DNA of 64,000 nt from the NCBI RefSeq assembly GCF_002952215.1, contig NZ_CP022600.1, positions 806,001 through 870,000 of the forward strand, written 5' to 3'. Numbering within the stretch: the first letter of the stretch is position 1; the number at the start of each line of letters is the position of its first letter. The stretch is from Porphyrobacter sp. HT-58-2 (GTDB lineage: Bacteria; Pseudomonadota; Alphaproteobacteria; Sphingomonadales; Sphingomonadaceae). Under the pieces are notes generated by a model, which searched no databases, had not been told where the DNA came from, and saw nothing but the letters and a program-made list of their open reading frames with translations. Below are positions 42,781-50,600 of the stretch, piece after piece. A program made the position numbers and the translations under genes.

Positions 42781-43110
42781 ATGGAAGCAATCCGATTAAC
42801 AAACTTCAACGTACCAATTGATACAAGAAGACGCTTTGATGCAATCTGCCACGCCAGTGGCAGAACGAGGACGTCAGTCCTCGTTGAACTGATGACCAAT
42901 TACGTCCTTGAAGAAGGCCGACGTCTGATAGAACGCCGTAAAGAGCTTGGTGATTTCGATAAGCGATTTCAGGGATCTTTGGGGATCCGGGGTTCCACCG
43001 ATCAGGTGGATATCTGTCACCGACCCACCCATTCAGTGCAGGAGCATTGGGGAGACAAGGAGTACGATCTACCCGATCCAATTTTTTCAGATGGTCAGGG
43101 AGATTGGTGA
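42781..43110 (+). CDS. Ribbon-helix-helix (CopG-like) DNA-binding protein
   Basis: 109 aa. The N-terminal ~45 residues read as a ribbon-helix-helix: a beta strand (IRLTNFNVPI) then two helices (DTRRRFDAICHASGRTRTSVLVELMTNYVLEEG). The rest is polar and without recognisable domain. AAAGGAAATAAGCC precedes the ATG. It is probably a regulator of the island's recombination/replication genes. Its stop overlaps the next small gene (TGATG). Confidence 0.72.
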   Translation: MEAIRLTNFNVPIDTRRRFDAICHASGRTRTSVLVELMTNYVLEEGRRLIERRKELGDFDKRFQGSLGIRGSTDQVDICHRPTHSVQEHWGDKEYDLPDPIFSDGQGDW

Positions 43111-43274
43111 TGCTGTCCAAAGTCCAGAAACCGAAATCGAAACAGGAACTGATCAAAGCCCTTCAGTCAGCCCCGATCCAATCGGTCACTGTTTACGAAG
43201 GATCGGACCTGAACCTGATCCCATCAAAATCCGATCTCGTTCGACAGAAGGCGTCGGTGATAATCGTCCGCTGA
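43110..43274 (+). CDS. Small protein coupled to the RHH gene
   Basis: 54 aa: MLSKVQKPKSKQELIKALQ... ending KASVIIVR. The ATG shares a base with the previous stop, a classic coupling signal, and this supports a real gene despite its length. No domain recognised. Confidence 0.5.
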   Translation: MLSKVQKPKSKQELIKALQSAPIQSVTVYEGSDLNLIPSKSDLVRQKASVIIVR

Positions 43275-43421
43275 CAAGTGATTATATTTTCTATGAAAGA
43301 TAATCGGTTCGGATAACCGATTGAGTCCATTGAACGTTTTCCGGCACCTGATCCGTGGCCCATTCCCACTGATGATATTATCGTGAAATCCTACGCAATC
43401 ATAATTAGTTAGGACACGAAA

Positions 43422-44012
43422 ATGGCTCTCGGGAAACAGGCCAAGGTGCTAAATCCGAAACAGGTCGATGCCCTTCTTCATCATGTCGGCAATCTGAGAA
43501 ACGGTCCCCGCAATCAAGTCATCGTCCTTCTTTCGGTCAAGGCTGGTCTCCGTGCAAAGGAGATCGCATCGCTGCGATGGTCTATGGTCTTAGGAGCTGA
43601 TGGGAAGGTGGGAGACTGCATCCACTTGACTGATGGCGCCTCAAAGGGACGGTCTGGTCGAATGATCCCGATTAACAAGCAGCTTCGGGCGCTGCTGATC
43701 GATGCTTATGAAATGGCAAAGATAGACGCTCGGAAAAACACTTATGTCGTGTTTACCGAACGTTCACCACGCACATCAGCCCAGGCGGTCGTGAACCTGT
43801 TCCAGCGCTGGTATCGTGATTTGGGTTTGGTCGGCTGCTCGTCCCACAGCGGACGCCGTACCTTTATCACCAATGCGGCTCGGAAGATTTCCACGGTTGG
43901 TGGATCACTGCGGGACGTTCAAAATCTAGCAGGGCATTCCTCGCTTCAGACCACGCAGCGATACATCGAGGGGGAAACTGAAGCGAGGAAGCGGATTGTG
44001 GACTTGGTGTAA
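43422..44012 (+). CDS. Tyrosine recombinase consisting of the catalytic domain only
   Basis: 196 aa. The catalytic set is complete: Arg in AGLRAKEIASLRW, Lys in GASKGRSGR, HxxR in SHSGRRTFI, His in LAGHSSLQTTQRY, and the Tyr nucleophile in RYIEG. The N-terminal core-binding domain (~100 aa) of typical integrases is absent; such short forms occur on integrative elements. It lies downstream of the RHH gene and is distinct from the main integrase at the island end. It may act as excisionase-like recombinase or resolve multimers. Confidence 0.85.
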   Translation: MALGKQAKVLNPKQVDALLHHVGNLRNGPRNQVIVLLSVKAGLRAKEIASLRWSMVLGADGKVGDCIHLTDGASKGRSGRMIPINKQLRALLIDAYEMAKIDARKNTYVVFTERSPRTSAQAVVNLFQRWYRDLGLVGCSSHSGRRTFITNAARKISTVGGSLRDVQNLAGHSSLQTTQRYIEGETEARKRIVDLV

Positions 44013-44061
44013 GGTGCATCTTCGTAGGGAAAAGAGCACCCCACCTCGTTGAGAGCCTGAA

Positions 44062-44424
44062 CTACTTTTTCGAGGCAAACTTCGTTCTGATTTCGGACGA
44101 AGCTTTGGAAAGCTGCTCATCCAGATCACCTTCCAGCACCATGGACCTGAGGACGGAAAGTGCCTCTGCAGCGTGTTCGATGGTATCACACTGGATGGCA
44201 AACATCCCCTTTTTCAGTTCGATAGCGTTTCGGCCGTATTTGATCGGCAGGAAATATGTGCCGTCCCCATCCATCCAGACCCAAGAAGTACGAGGCAAAA
44301 AGCCATCCTTGGCATTCTGAATGAGGCTGATCTGCTGATCGAGGCGGCGAACAAGCCGCTGACGACGCTGAACAGCGACATTGACGGCTTCCGGCTTCTT
44401 GGCGGCAACAAACTTGAATTCCAT
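44062..44424 (-). CDS. DUF6641-like small protein
   Basis: 120 aa. The pattern FVAAKKP...VQRRQRLVRRLDQQISL, a tryptophan pair (WVWMDGDG), LPIKYGRNAIELKKGMFAI and a closing LEGDLDEQLSKASSEIRTKF resembles DUF6641 proteins found on mobile elements; I recall that family rather than prove it. ATG 44424 has AGGAG at good spacing. A damaged second copy of its start region exists at 45142-45200 and 48761-48830. Confidence 0.6.
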   Translation of the reverse strand: MEFKFVAAKKPEAVNVAVQRRQRLVRRLDQQISLIQNAKDGFLPRTSWVWMDGDGTYFLPIKYGRNAIELKKGMFAIQCDTIEHAAEALSVLRSMVLEGDLDEQLSKASSEIRTKFASKK

Positions 44425-44618
44425 GGTCACATCTCCTTGTTGATGTAACCATCGTCGGCAGAGCGCAATTAGAAGGCCACCGATTCCAGCTCCGCATTTC
44501 TGCCTTCTTGGCCGGACTGGGCATTGCCAGAATATGGGATTGATCAGGAACGCAATGGGAAGCAACTTCTTCCCGCAGCAGCTTGTTGCCGTACTGATTG
44601 AAATTCAATGCATCAGAA

Positions 44619-45026
44619 TCAGTCTTTTCCGACGTGAAAGGTGATACTTCCATCAGCATTTTGACGAATTTGAGCATCCCCCGTGGCAACAATGGAAGCC
44701 CCAATTCCAGCTTTGATTGAGGTGCCACTGGTCGTCATGGAGCTATCATTGCCAAAACTAGCAGAACCTCCATTACTCCCAAATACGATCTTATCGGACG
44801 AAAATATATTTGTTTGATCTATTTTTAATATTCCGTGTTTTGCAAGTGCCTCGATTACATTTTGAGCCGTTATTTCAACCCCTAAAAGGCTTAGCTCGTT
44901 TTGCAAATCTTCTGCGGCTTTTTTGGTATTAGCTGAACCATTACTTAGTTTCTGGACCCATGCATAAATGGCATTTGACGCTACCCCATACCCGAGTTGG
45001 GCCAAGATGGTTGAAAGCTCTGTCAT
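44619..45026 (-). CDS. Unknown island protein with a Gly/Ser-rich beta-like C-terminus
   Basis: 135 aa. Helical N-terminal half (LAQLGYGVASNAIYAWVQKL, AEDLQNELSLLGVEIT) and a C-terminal half of short strands with Asn/Gly/Ser repeats (FGSNGGSASFGNDSSMTTSGT, IVATGDAQIRQNADGSITF) suggesting a beta-solenoid-like turn. No signal peptide. Family not recognised. Confidence 0.55.
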   Translation of the reverse strand: MTELSTILAQLGYGVASNAIYAWVQKLSNGSANTKKAAEDLQNELSLLGVEITAQNVIEALAKHGILKIDQTNIFSSDKIVFGSNGGSASFGNDSSMTTSGTSIKAGIGASIVATGDAQIRQNADGSITFHVGKD

Positions 45027-45141
45027 AGAATATTCCTAAGTGCCTTGGACAGCTCCACCATCAAAAAATTTCAAGTGATGTCAAGTTTCTAGGTGATGCA
45101 CTTCTTGGCGTTTGACCATCATAGTGGTGTTCCCAGCTCGT

Positions 45142-45200
45142 CGAGGCTGCGAACAAGCCGCTGACGGCGCTGAACAGCGACATTGACGGCTTCTTAGTAG
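45142..45200 (-). pseudogene. Remnant copy of the DUF6641-like gene, part 2
   Basis: This matches 44339-44396 (GCGAACAAGCCGCTGACG and GACATTGACGGCTTC shared). The other half lies beyond the IS3 element, at 48761. Small deletions break the frame. Confidence 0.75.
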
Positions 45201-45226
45201 TGACCTGCCCCCCGTTGGTCCCGCGT

Positions 45227-45643
45227 TCATAACGAGAGTCCGCCGTTTTGATATTCGTGCTCGCCCGCCGGCACAAGCGCGCCGGGTGTGATGCTTCCAT
45301 CTTGCAGGAACGCCCGGCGCGCTTGTGCCGCCGTTCGGTTCCCCAGGGATGAGTGCGGCCTGACGTTGTTGTAATCGTAGCGCCAGACCGCCAGCTTGCG
45401 CCGGGCATCGGCGAGGCTGTCGAAGAGCTCCTCATTGAGCAGCTCGTCGCGCAGCGACCCGTTGAACGATTCAATGAACGCATTCTGCTGCGGCTTGCCC
45501 GGATCGATGTAGTGCCACTCGACCCGGTTCTCGCTCGCCCACTTCAGGATCGCCCGGCTCGTAAACTCCGTCCCGTTATCGCTGACGATGCAAGCCGGTT
45601 TGCCATAGAGCCGCACCAGCGTGTCGAGTTCACGTGCGACCCG
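45227..45643 (-). pseudogene. IS3 OrfB, C-terminal half
   Basis: Encodes VARELDTLVRLYGKPACIVSDNG through SFNGSLRDELLNEELF and RPHSSLGNRTA: the second Asp and the Glu of the IS3 DDE integrase core. It is cut from its N-terminal half by IS21. Joining across the ACCCG duplication restores GARVARELDTL in frame. Confidence 0.9.
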
Positions 45644-45798
45644 TGTCGATGCCGGATGTATTCTCCCCAAAAGTGCCGAACGAAAATTCCCCAGTTTGAG
45701 GTGAGCGCCAATTCGCTCCGGGGCTAGCCCCGGAGCGAATTGGCAACGACCCACACGGATCACCCCTATGCTTCCCGGATCGACGGGAGGCGTGGCTG

Positions 45799-47040
45799 GT
45801 GATCAGACTTGAGGAAATTGTCATGATCCATGACTTGAAGCGGCAGGGACTGTCGGTGTCCGCGATTGCGCGGCAGACGGGCCTTGACCGCAAGACGGTA
45901 CGCAAACACCTGGCCTGCGGCGTGAAGGCGCCGGTCTACAAGCCCCGGCCACCGCGTCCGCGTGAGCTGGAACCCTATGAGCCGTACCTTCGCGATCGCG
46001 TCGCGCTGTATCCCGGGTTGTCTGGCAAGCGCTTGTTCCGCGAAATCGCTGCGATGGGGTTCAAGGGCGGCTACACGACTGTCACGGACTTCCTGCGCCA
46101 GTGCCGCCCGCCGCGAGTGGTCCAGTTCGAACGGCGCTTCGAGACACCGGCGGGACGGCAGGCCCAGGTCGACTTCGCCCAGTTCAAGGTGGCGTTCAGC
46201 GATGAGCCGGGTGTGACCCGGATCTTCTGGCTGTTCTCGATGGTGCTGGGTCATAGCCGCTGGCTGTGGGGCCGGTTCTGTCCGACCCAGGATCTGCAGA
46301 CGGTGATGCGCTGCCACATCGACGCCTTCGATGCGATGGGCGGTGCCCCGTCAGAGGTGCTCTACGACCGCATGAAAACCGCGGTGATCGATGAGGATGC
46401 CGAGGGTATCGTGATCTACAATCGGTCGCTGGTTGCCTTGCTGGACCATTACGGCGCTTTGCCGCGTGCATGCCGGCCCTATCGGGCCAAAACCAAGGGC
46501 AAGATCGAACGGCCTTACCGCTATATCCGTCAGGACTTCTTCCTTGGCCGCACGTTCCGCAACGCTGATGACCTGAACCGGCAGTTCCGCGAATGGCTGG
46601 ACACGGTCGCCAATGTTCGGCTGCATGCCACGACCCGGCGGATCGTGAGCGAGCACTTTGCTGAGGAGCAACCCGCACTGACGGCCTTGCCTGCAGCGCC
46701 TTACAATGCGGTGCTCACGATCGAGCGGCGGGTCAGCCATGAAGGCATGGTCTCGGTTGGCGGCAATCTGTACTCGGTGCCCGACGCCACGCGCAAACGG
46801 GTCGTGGAAGTGCAGAATCATCCCCGTGAGATCAGGATCTTCGAGGATCGCAAGCTGATCGCGGTGCATCCGGTTCTTGATGGTCGCAATCAGCGCCGGG
46901 TTGATCCGTCCCATCGGCGGCTTGCTCAACCCCGCGCGGCAACAGTGCCGCCGCCTGCAGGGCTTGAGATTACGAGGCGCTCGCTGGGCTTCTACGAGGC
47001 GGTGGGACGGCGACTGGCTGGCAGCGAGGTGCGGCCATGA
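45799..47040 (+). CDS. istA: IS21 transposase IstA
   Basis: 413 aa from GTG 45799. The N-terminal helix-turn-helix (VSAIARQTGLDRKTVRKHL) is followed by the rve DDE domain with QVDFAQF, the YDRMKTAV segment and GKIERPYRYIRQDFF carrying the Glu. The C-terminal domain contains RVSHEGMVSVGGNLYSVPD, usual for IstA. It overlaps istB by 4 nt. It looks complete, so the element may be active. Confidence 0.95.
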   Translation: MIRLEEIVMIHDLKRQGLSVSAIARQTGLDRKTVRKHLACGVKAPVYKPRPPRPRELEPYEPYLRDRVALYPGLSGKRLFREIAAMGFKGGYTTVTDFLRQCRPPRVVQFERRFETPAGRQAQVDFAQFKVAFSDEPGVTRIFWLFSMVLGHSRWLWGRFCPTQDLQTVMRCHIDAFDAMGGAPSEVLYDRMKTAVIDEDAEGIVIYNRSLVALLDHYGALPRACRPYRAKTKGKIERPYRYIRQDFFLGRTFRNADDLNRQFREWLDTVANVRLHATTRRIVSEHFAEEQPALTALPAAPYNAVLTIERRVSHEGMVSVGGNLYSVPDATRKRVVEVQNHPREIRIFEDRKLIAVHPVLDGRNQRRVDPSHRRLAQPRAATVPPPAGLEITRRSLGFYEAVGRRLAGSEVRP

Positions 47041-47882
47041 CGGAGATCATCGACCGTATCCGCACGAGCCTGGTTGGACTGAGAATGCCCCGTGCGCTCG
47101 AGGTGCTTGATCATACCATGCGGTGTCTGGAGCGCGGCGAAATGACCGCGCTTGAAGCCATCGATATCCTGCTCTCGCATGAGCATGGCAATCGGGAAAG
47201 CAGGCGCTTCACTGTCGGGCTCAAGACCTCACGGCTCATGCCCATGAAAACCCTTGAAGGCTTCGACTTCTCGTTCCAGCCTTCGCTGGATCGCGGCCGC
47301 ATCCTCGCACTGGCGCAGCTCGACTTCATCGAGCGCGGCGAGGTGGTCCATCTGCTGGGACCGCCGGGCACGGGCAAGAGCCATCTGGCGACAGCTTTGG
47401 GCGCGGAGGCTGTCCGGGCTGGCAAGCGGGTTTACCGCGCCAGTCTGGCTGAGGTGATCGACATGCTGGTGCGCGCCGAGCGCGATGGGCGGCTTCCTGA
47501 ACGGCTCCGGTTCTTCAACCGGAACACCCTTCTGATCGTCGACGAGATCGGCTACCTCCCGGTGACGCCGGGCGGTGCCAACCTCTTCTTCCAGCTGGTC
47601 AACTCCCGTTACGAGAAGGGGGCGATGATCCTCACATCCAACCGCGGCTTTGCTGAATGGGGTGAGGTGTTCGGGGATCCGGTGGTTGCAACGGCCCTGC
47701 TGGATCGCCTGCTGCACCATGCCATCGTCATCCAGATCGAGGGCGCAAGTTACCGCTTGCGCGCCCACTCCGACCTCGTGCCCGAGCACACCAGAGCGAT
47801 CTCCGCCATCACCCCGCCGCCACCGCCAAAGAGACGCGGAAGGCCACCGAAGGAGCGCACACACGATCACTGGAACGGCTGA
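47037..47882 (+). CDS. istB: IS21 ATP-binding helper IstB
   Basis: 281 aa AAA+ protein. Walker A is GPPGTGKSHLATALG, Walker B LLIVDEIGYLP, sensor region MILTSNRGFAEWGEVF. IstB remodels target DNA and stimulates IstA. It is coupled to istA through ATGA. The C-terminus is proline rich (PPPPPKRRGRPPKE). Confidence 0.95.
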   Translation: MTEIIDRIRTSLVGLRMPRALEVLDHTMRCLERGEMTALEAIDILLSHEHGNRESRRFTVGLKTSRLMPMKTLEGFDFSFQPSLDRGRILALAQLDFIERGEVVHLLGPPGTGKSHLATALGAEAVRAGKRVYRASLAEVIDMLVRAERDGRLPERLRFFNRNTLLIVDEIGYLPVTPGGANLFFQLVNSRYEKGAMILTSNRGFAEWGEVFGDPVVATALLDRLLHHAIVIQIEGASYRLRAHSDLVPEHTRAISAITPPPPPKRRGRPPKERTHDHWNG

Positions 47883-47954
47883 TCACCGAAAACACAAACT
47901 GGGGAATTTCAACCCGGCACTTCTGGGGAAATTTTAGTCAGCGTTGACAACCCG

Positions 47955-48430
47955 AGCGCCCGAGATGCTGGTGTCCCCCAGCAGGCACAGGTTCTCCCGG
48001 CAGGCGTCATCGTTGATGGCCAGGATACGCAGCCTGCGGGAAGCGCCGAAGGTGTCTGCCACAAAGTCCATCGACCAGCGATCGTTCGGCCGCAGCGGCA
48101 CTGGCATCGGCGTCCGACTGCCGCGTACCCGTTTGCGACCGCGCCGTCGCCGCACCGACAAGCCTTCTTCGCGATAGAGTCTGTAGAGCTTCTTGTGGTT
48201 CATCACATGCCCCTTGCGTTCGAGCATGACGCCCACACGCCGGTATCCAAACCGACGGCGCTGAGCGGCGATCTCGCGCATCTCCTCGCGGATCTCGGCA
48301 TGGTCAGGCGGACGTTCTCGCCTGACCGTCTTGGGGTCGACGCCAACCAGCCCGCAGGCCCGGCGCTGTGAGATCTGGTAATCTATCTCGCATCACGCCG
48401 AGCGCTACGTCCCGTCGCTGGCCTGACGTC
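47955..48430 (-). pseudogene. IS3 OrfB, N-terminal half, with a frame break
   Basis: Encodes RRACGLVGVDPKTVRRERPP, then RRFGYRRVGVMLER, HKKLYRLYREEGLSVRRR and NDRWSMDFVADTF with the first catalytic Asp, then is cut by IS21 at GAR. Between the OrfA end and SQRRAC the frame carries a stop and is short compared with the family, so OrfB was damaged by a small deletion as well as by IS21. Confidence 0.85.
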
Positions 48431-48431
48431 G

Positions 48432-48695
48432 TCAGACTTTTCCCAAGAGGTCCTTGAGGATCGCATTGTCCAACACACTTTCGGCCAGCAGCCGCTTGAG
48501 CTTGCTGTTCTCCTCCTCGAGCAGTCGCAGACGCCGCGCCTCCGATACCTCCAAACCGCCATACTTGGCCTTCAGCTTGTAGAAGGTGGCAGGGCTCAAT
48601 CCATGCTTCCGGCAAACCTCGGCAGTCGGCAGCCCAGCCTCCTGCTCCTTGATCATGCCGATGATCTGCTCCTCGGTAAAACGACTCTTCCTCAT
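48432..48695 (-). CDS. IS3 OrfA
   Basis: 87 aa. MRKSRFTEEQIIGMIKEQEAG is the standard OrfA helix-turn-helix start, and a leucine-zipper coiled coil follows (LRLLEEENSKLKRLLAESVLDNAILKDLL). The gene ends in GGAAAAGTCTGA, where AAAAG is the usual -1 frameshift site for OrfAB. Intact itself, but its OrfB is broken, so the IS3 cannot move by itself. Confidence 0.93.
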   Translation of the reverse strand: MRKSRFTEEQIIGMIKEQEAGLPTAEVCRKHGLSPATFYKLKAKYGGLEVSEARRLRLLEEENSKLKRLLAESVLDNAILKDLLGKV

Positions 48696-48760
48696 TCATC
48701 TGCTCCTTCGATCAGGGCAGACTCTACATCAAATCGAGGGAGCCAGCGGGGGGCAGGTCA

Positions 48761-48830
48761 GTAGCAAAAAGCTTGAATTCTTCGATCACATCTAATTGCT
48801 GATGTGACAGTCGTCGGCGTCCCTCGTTAT
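48761..48830 (-). pseudogene. Remnant copy of the DUF6641-like gene, part 1 (start region)
   Basis: This aligns with 44397-44455 (GCTTGAATTC versus ACTTGAATTC, TGATGT, CGTCGGC). It carries the upstream region and first codons of the duplicate gene, split from the rest by IS3. No ORF remains. Confidence 0.7.
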
Positions 48831-48859
48831 GAGTGCCACTGTTTCAGGAGTGCGCTCTG

Positions 48860-50083
48860 CTATCCGCCAAACTGCTGAAGGTTGATGGCCATTTCTCGGC
48901 TGAGCGGCAGATTTTTGGCATAGAACCGTTCGATCTGCTCCACGGAAGTCCCGGCGTTCTTGGCAAGGTTGAAGATATTGACCTGACCGTGTGACAGGAT
49001 GATCCTCATACAGATAGCGGTATGGCGGAGTGAGTAGATCGTATATTTGATCTTGGCCTCGGGATCGTCCTTTACCCCGGCATAAGTCATGACCTCACGA
49101 AACTGCCGCTGAACGATTTTTGATGCGGTTTCACGGTTGGCGTAGTCTGGATAAAACAGATAATCATCCGGACTGGCGTCGGGATATCTTTGCCTGATTC
49201 TGTCGTAGACCGACACGGCTGCCGGCATAGTGTTTGCCACACGGTAGCCAGTTTTTCCGTTCCTGATGGTCAGAAGCAGACGCCGTGGATCTTCGGCGAC
49301 CGTCACATCTCTATGCCGCAACGCATAAAGTTCGGAGATAATGGGCCGAACAAACGAATGTGACGTGAACAGGATCAGGTCGTAGAGTTCCTCGGTAATG
49401 GGGACTCCTCGAACCAAGGTGCGGCTTTCGGCCAGTTCCTGTGCGGCCTTTAAGACTGCCTGATATGCATCTTTGTCTTTCGATACAAGCGGATAGAACG
49501 GGAAATAAGAGCGAGGATTGTCTTTCTGCCTTGAACGTGGCGTTGCGGGAATAGTATCAATTACGCCATCGTCTCTGGCAACTTTCAATACATTCCGAAA
49601 TGTCGCCGTCAGCATATTACGAGTTGAAGCCGATAGGTCTGGCCGTTTGGTTGCCAATCCATCCATGAATTCTTGGTAGTCTCGGGTTCTGAGCTCTCGT
49701 ACATCACGGACATGAAATGCTTTTTCCAAGCCCCATTCTGGGTTGTTAAGGCATAGCCGGATCGTTCGCACGTAGTTTGCGTTACGCTCACCTTGGGCAA
49801 CAAGGCGCTCCCCCTTGGCTATGAGGCGTGAAGCGTAATGGCGGAACGTGAATTCCCTTTCGACCCGCTTCTCACTTCCAAGCAGCTCGAAGGCCATTTC
49901 CCTTGCTGCAATTCGGGCTTGGACTCGAGACGTCTCTTTGGTCGAACGGACAATGTAGCGTTTGATGCGAGGATCACGGATGCGGACCTGCCAGAACGGA
50001 CTGGCACCCACTTTGTAGATGGCCAAGCCTCGGCTGATCGTGATAATCTTACCATCGAGGGCGTTCTTCGACTTTCGGGGCAT
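48860..50083 (-). CDS. Tyrosine-type integrase of the tRNA-Lys island
   Basis: 407 aa. An N-terminal arm-binding/SAM-like part (HYASRLIAKGERLVAQG) precedes the catalytic domain: Arg in HSFVRPIISELYAL, LRH in YSLRHTAI with Tyr instead of the first His, and ERFYAK with the Tyr nucleophile. The usual GH pair is AGTS, as in a known phage-integrase subgroup with LAKNAGTSVE. It lies 97 bp inside attR and reads into the island, the standard position for a tRNA-site integrase. Confidence 0.93.
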   Translation of the reverse strand: MPRKSKNALDGKIITISRGLAIYKVGASPFWQVRIRDPRIKRYIVRSTKETSRVQARIAAREMAFELLGSEKRVEREFTFRHYASRLIAKGERLVAQGERNANYVRTIRLCLNNPEWGLEKAFHVRDVRELRTRDYQEFMDGLATKRPDLSASTRNMLTATFRNVLKVARDDGVIDTIPATPRSRQKDNPRSYFPFYPLVSKDKDAYQAVLKAAQELAESRTLVRGVPITEELYDLILFTSHSFVRPIISELYALRHRDVTVAEDPRRLLLTIRNGKTGYRVANTMPAAVSVYDRIRQRYPDASPDDYLFYPDYANRETASKIVQRQFREVMTYAGVKDDPEAKIKYTIYSLRHTAICMRIILSHGQVNIFNLAKNAGTSVEQIERFYAKNLPLSREMAINLQQFGG

Positions 50084-50120
50084 TCCATCCTATTAGCCGA
50101 AAAGAACTTTTCAGGCAAAA

Positions 50121-50143
50121 GCTATAAACAGATGGTGTAAACA
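50121..50143 (+). repeat. Putative integrase arm sites near attR
   Basis: GCTATAAACA (50121-50130) and GGTGTAAACA (50134-50143) resemble the tandem repeats at 31518-31537 near attL. Located between the integrase start and attR. Confidence 0.4.
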
Positions 50144-50180
50144 TCATTCTAAGTATCTGAATTAAAACAGATCACAGCGA

Positions 50181-50231
50181 ACTTTTAATCAGCGGGTCAC
50201 AGGTTCGAATCCTGTCGGGCTCACCATTTTT
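50181..50231 (+). repeat. attR: 51-bp direct repeat
   Basis: An exact copy of 31410-31460 (tRNA-Lys 3' end plus TTTTT). It is followed by resident chromosome (the MliC-like gene, minus strand). Confidence 0.95.
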
Positions 50232-50235
50232 GCGT

Positions 50236-50550
50236 TCAGCGCGGGACGGCCACCTTCTTGCAGGTCATCGGCATCATCCGCCCGACCGTCCAGGTCGCCT
50301 CGTCGCCCTTGCTCCAGAACTGGTGCGTCGCGCTCATGTATTTCGCGCCCGAGGCGGCCTTGTCGGCGGGGAGGGTAACGGGCTTGTTGTCGTTCATCTG
50401 CACCATGATGCGGTCGCCCGAGAGGTTGTCGACCTTCAGCCGGGTTCCGCCACCGCAATCGTAATAGGCGCTCATCCCCGGCCCACCCACCGGCGCGCAG
50501 GCTGCCAGTGCAGCAGTGGCCGCGATTGTCGCAATGATCGCGATTTTCAT
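50236..50550 (-). CDS. MliC-like lysozyme-inhibitor lipoprotein
   Basis: 104 aa from ATG 50550 (GGAGGT ribosome site). A lipobox (TAALAAC) follows a short hydrophobic signal, so the mature protein is a lipid-anchored envelope protein. The domain YYDCGGGTRLKVDN ... YMSATHQFWSKGDEATW is the MliC/PliC pattern, known to inhibit C-type lysozyme. Its stop lies 5 bp beyond attR. A longer start (50565) would add five residues before the signal. Confidence 0.85.
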   Translation of the reverse strand: MKIAIIATIAATAALAACAPVGGPGMSAYYDCGGGTRLKVDNLSGDRIMVQMNDNKPVTLPADKAASGAKYMSATHQFWSKGDEATWTVGRMMPMTCKKVAVPR

Positions 50551-50600
50551 GATGTTACCTCCCATACAACCCGGCGAGGATACACCCGATCAGGCGAGGG

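Larger units (their letters stand above)
45644..47949 (+). mobile_element. IS21-family element nested in the IS3
   Basis: 2306 bp. The ends start TGTC and form an imperfect ~35-bp inverted repeat (TGTCGATGCCGG at left; TGTCAACGCTGA at right, reverse), sharing AAGTGCCG inward, with a further CCCCAGTTTG repeat inside. The target duplication ACCCG lies at 45639-45643 and 47950-47954. Confidence 0.93.
45201..48760 (-). mobile_element. IS3-family element, interrupted by IS21
   Basis: The terminal inverted repeats TGACCTGCCCCCCGTTGG (from 45201) and TGACCTGCCCCCCGCTGG (from 48760, reverse) are clear. GTAG flanks both sides (45197-45200 and 48761-48764) as the target duplication. Removing IS21 and its 5-bp duplication leaves about 1249 bp, normal for IS3. 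Confidence 0.92.
31410..50231. mobile_element. tRNA-Lys genomic island (~18.8 kb)
   Basis: The island is bounded by a 51-bp exact direct repeat (31410-31460 and 50181-50231) of the tRNA-Lys 3' end. A tyrosine integrase gene starts about 100 bp inside the distal repeat. Base composition inside is visibly less GC-rich than outside (notably 33100-34000 and 38270-38830), and three IS elements are present. The cargo is a methyltransferase-helicase-nuclease operon. No conjugation genes are seen, so it is probably mobilised or satellite-like rather than self-transmissible. Confidence 0.93.
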
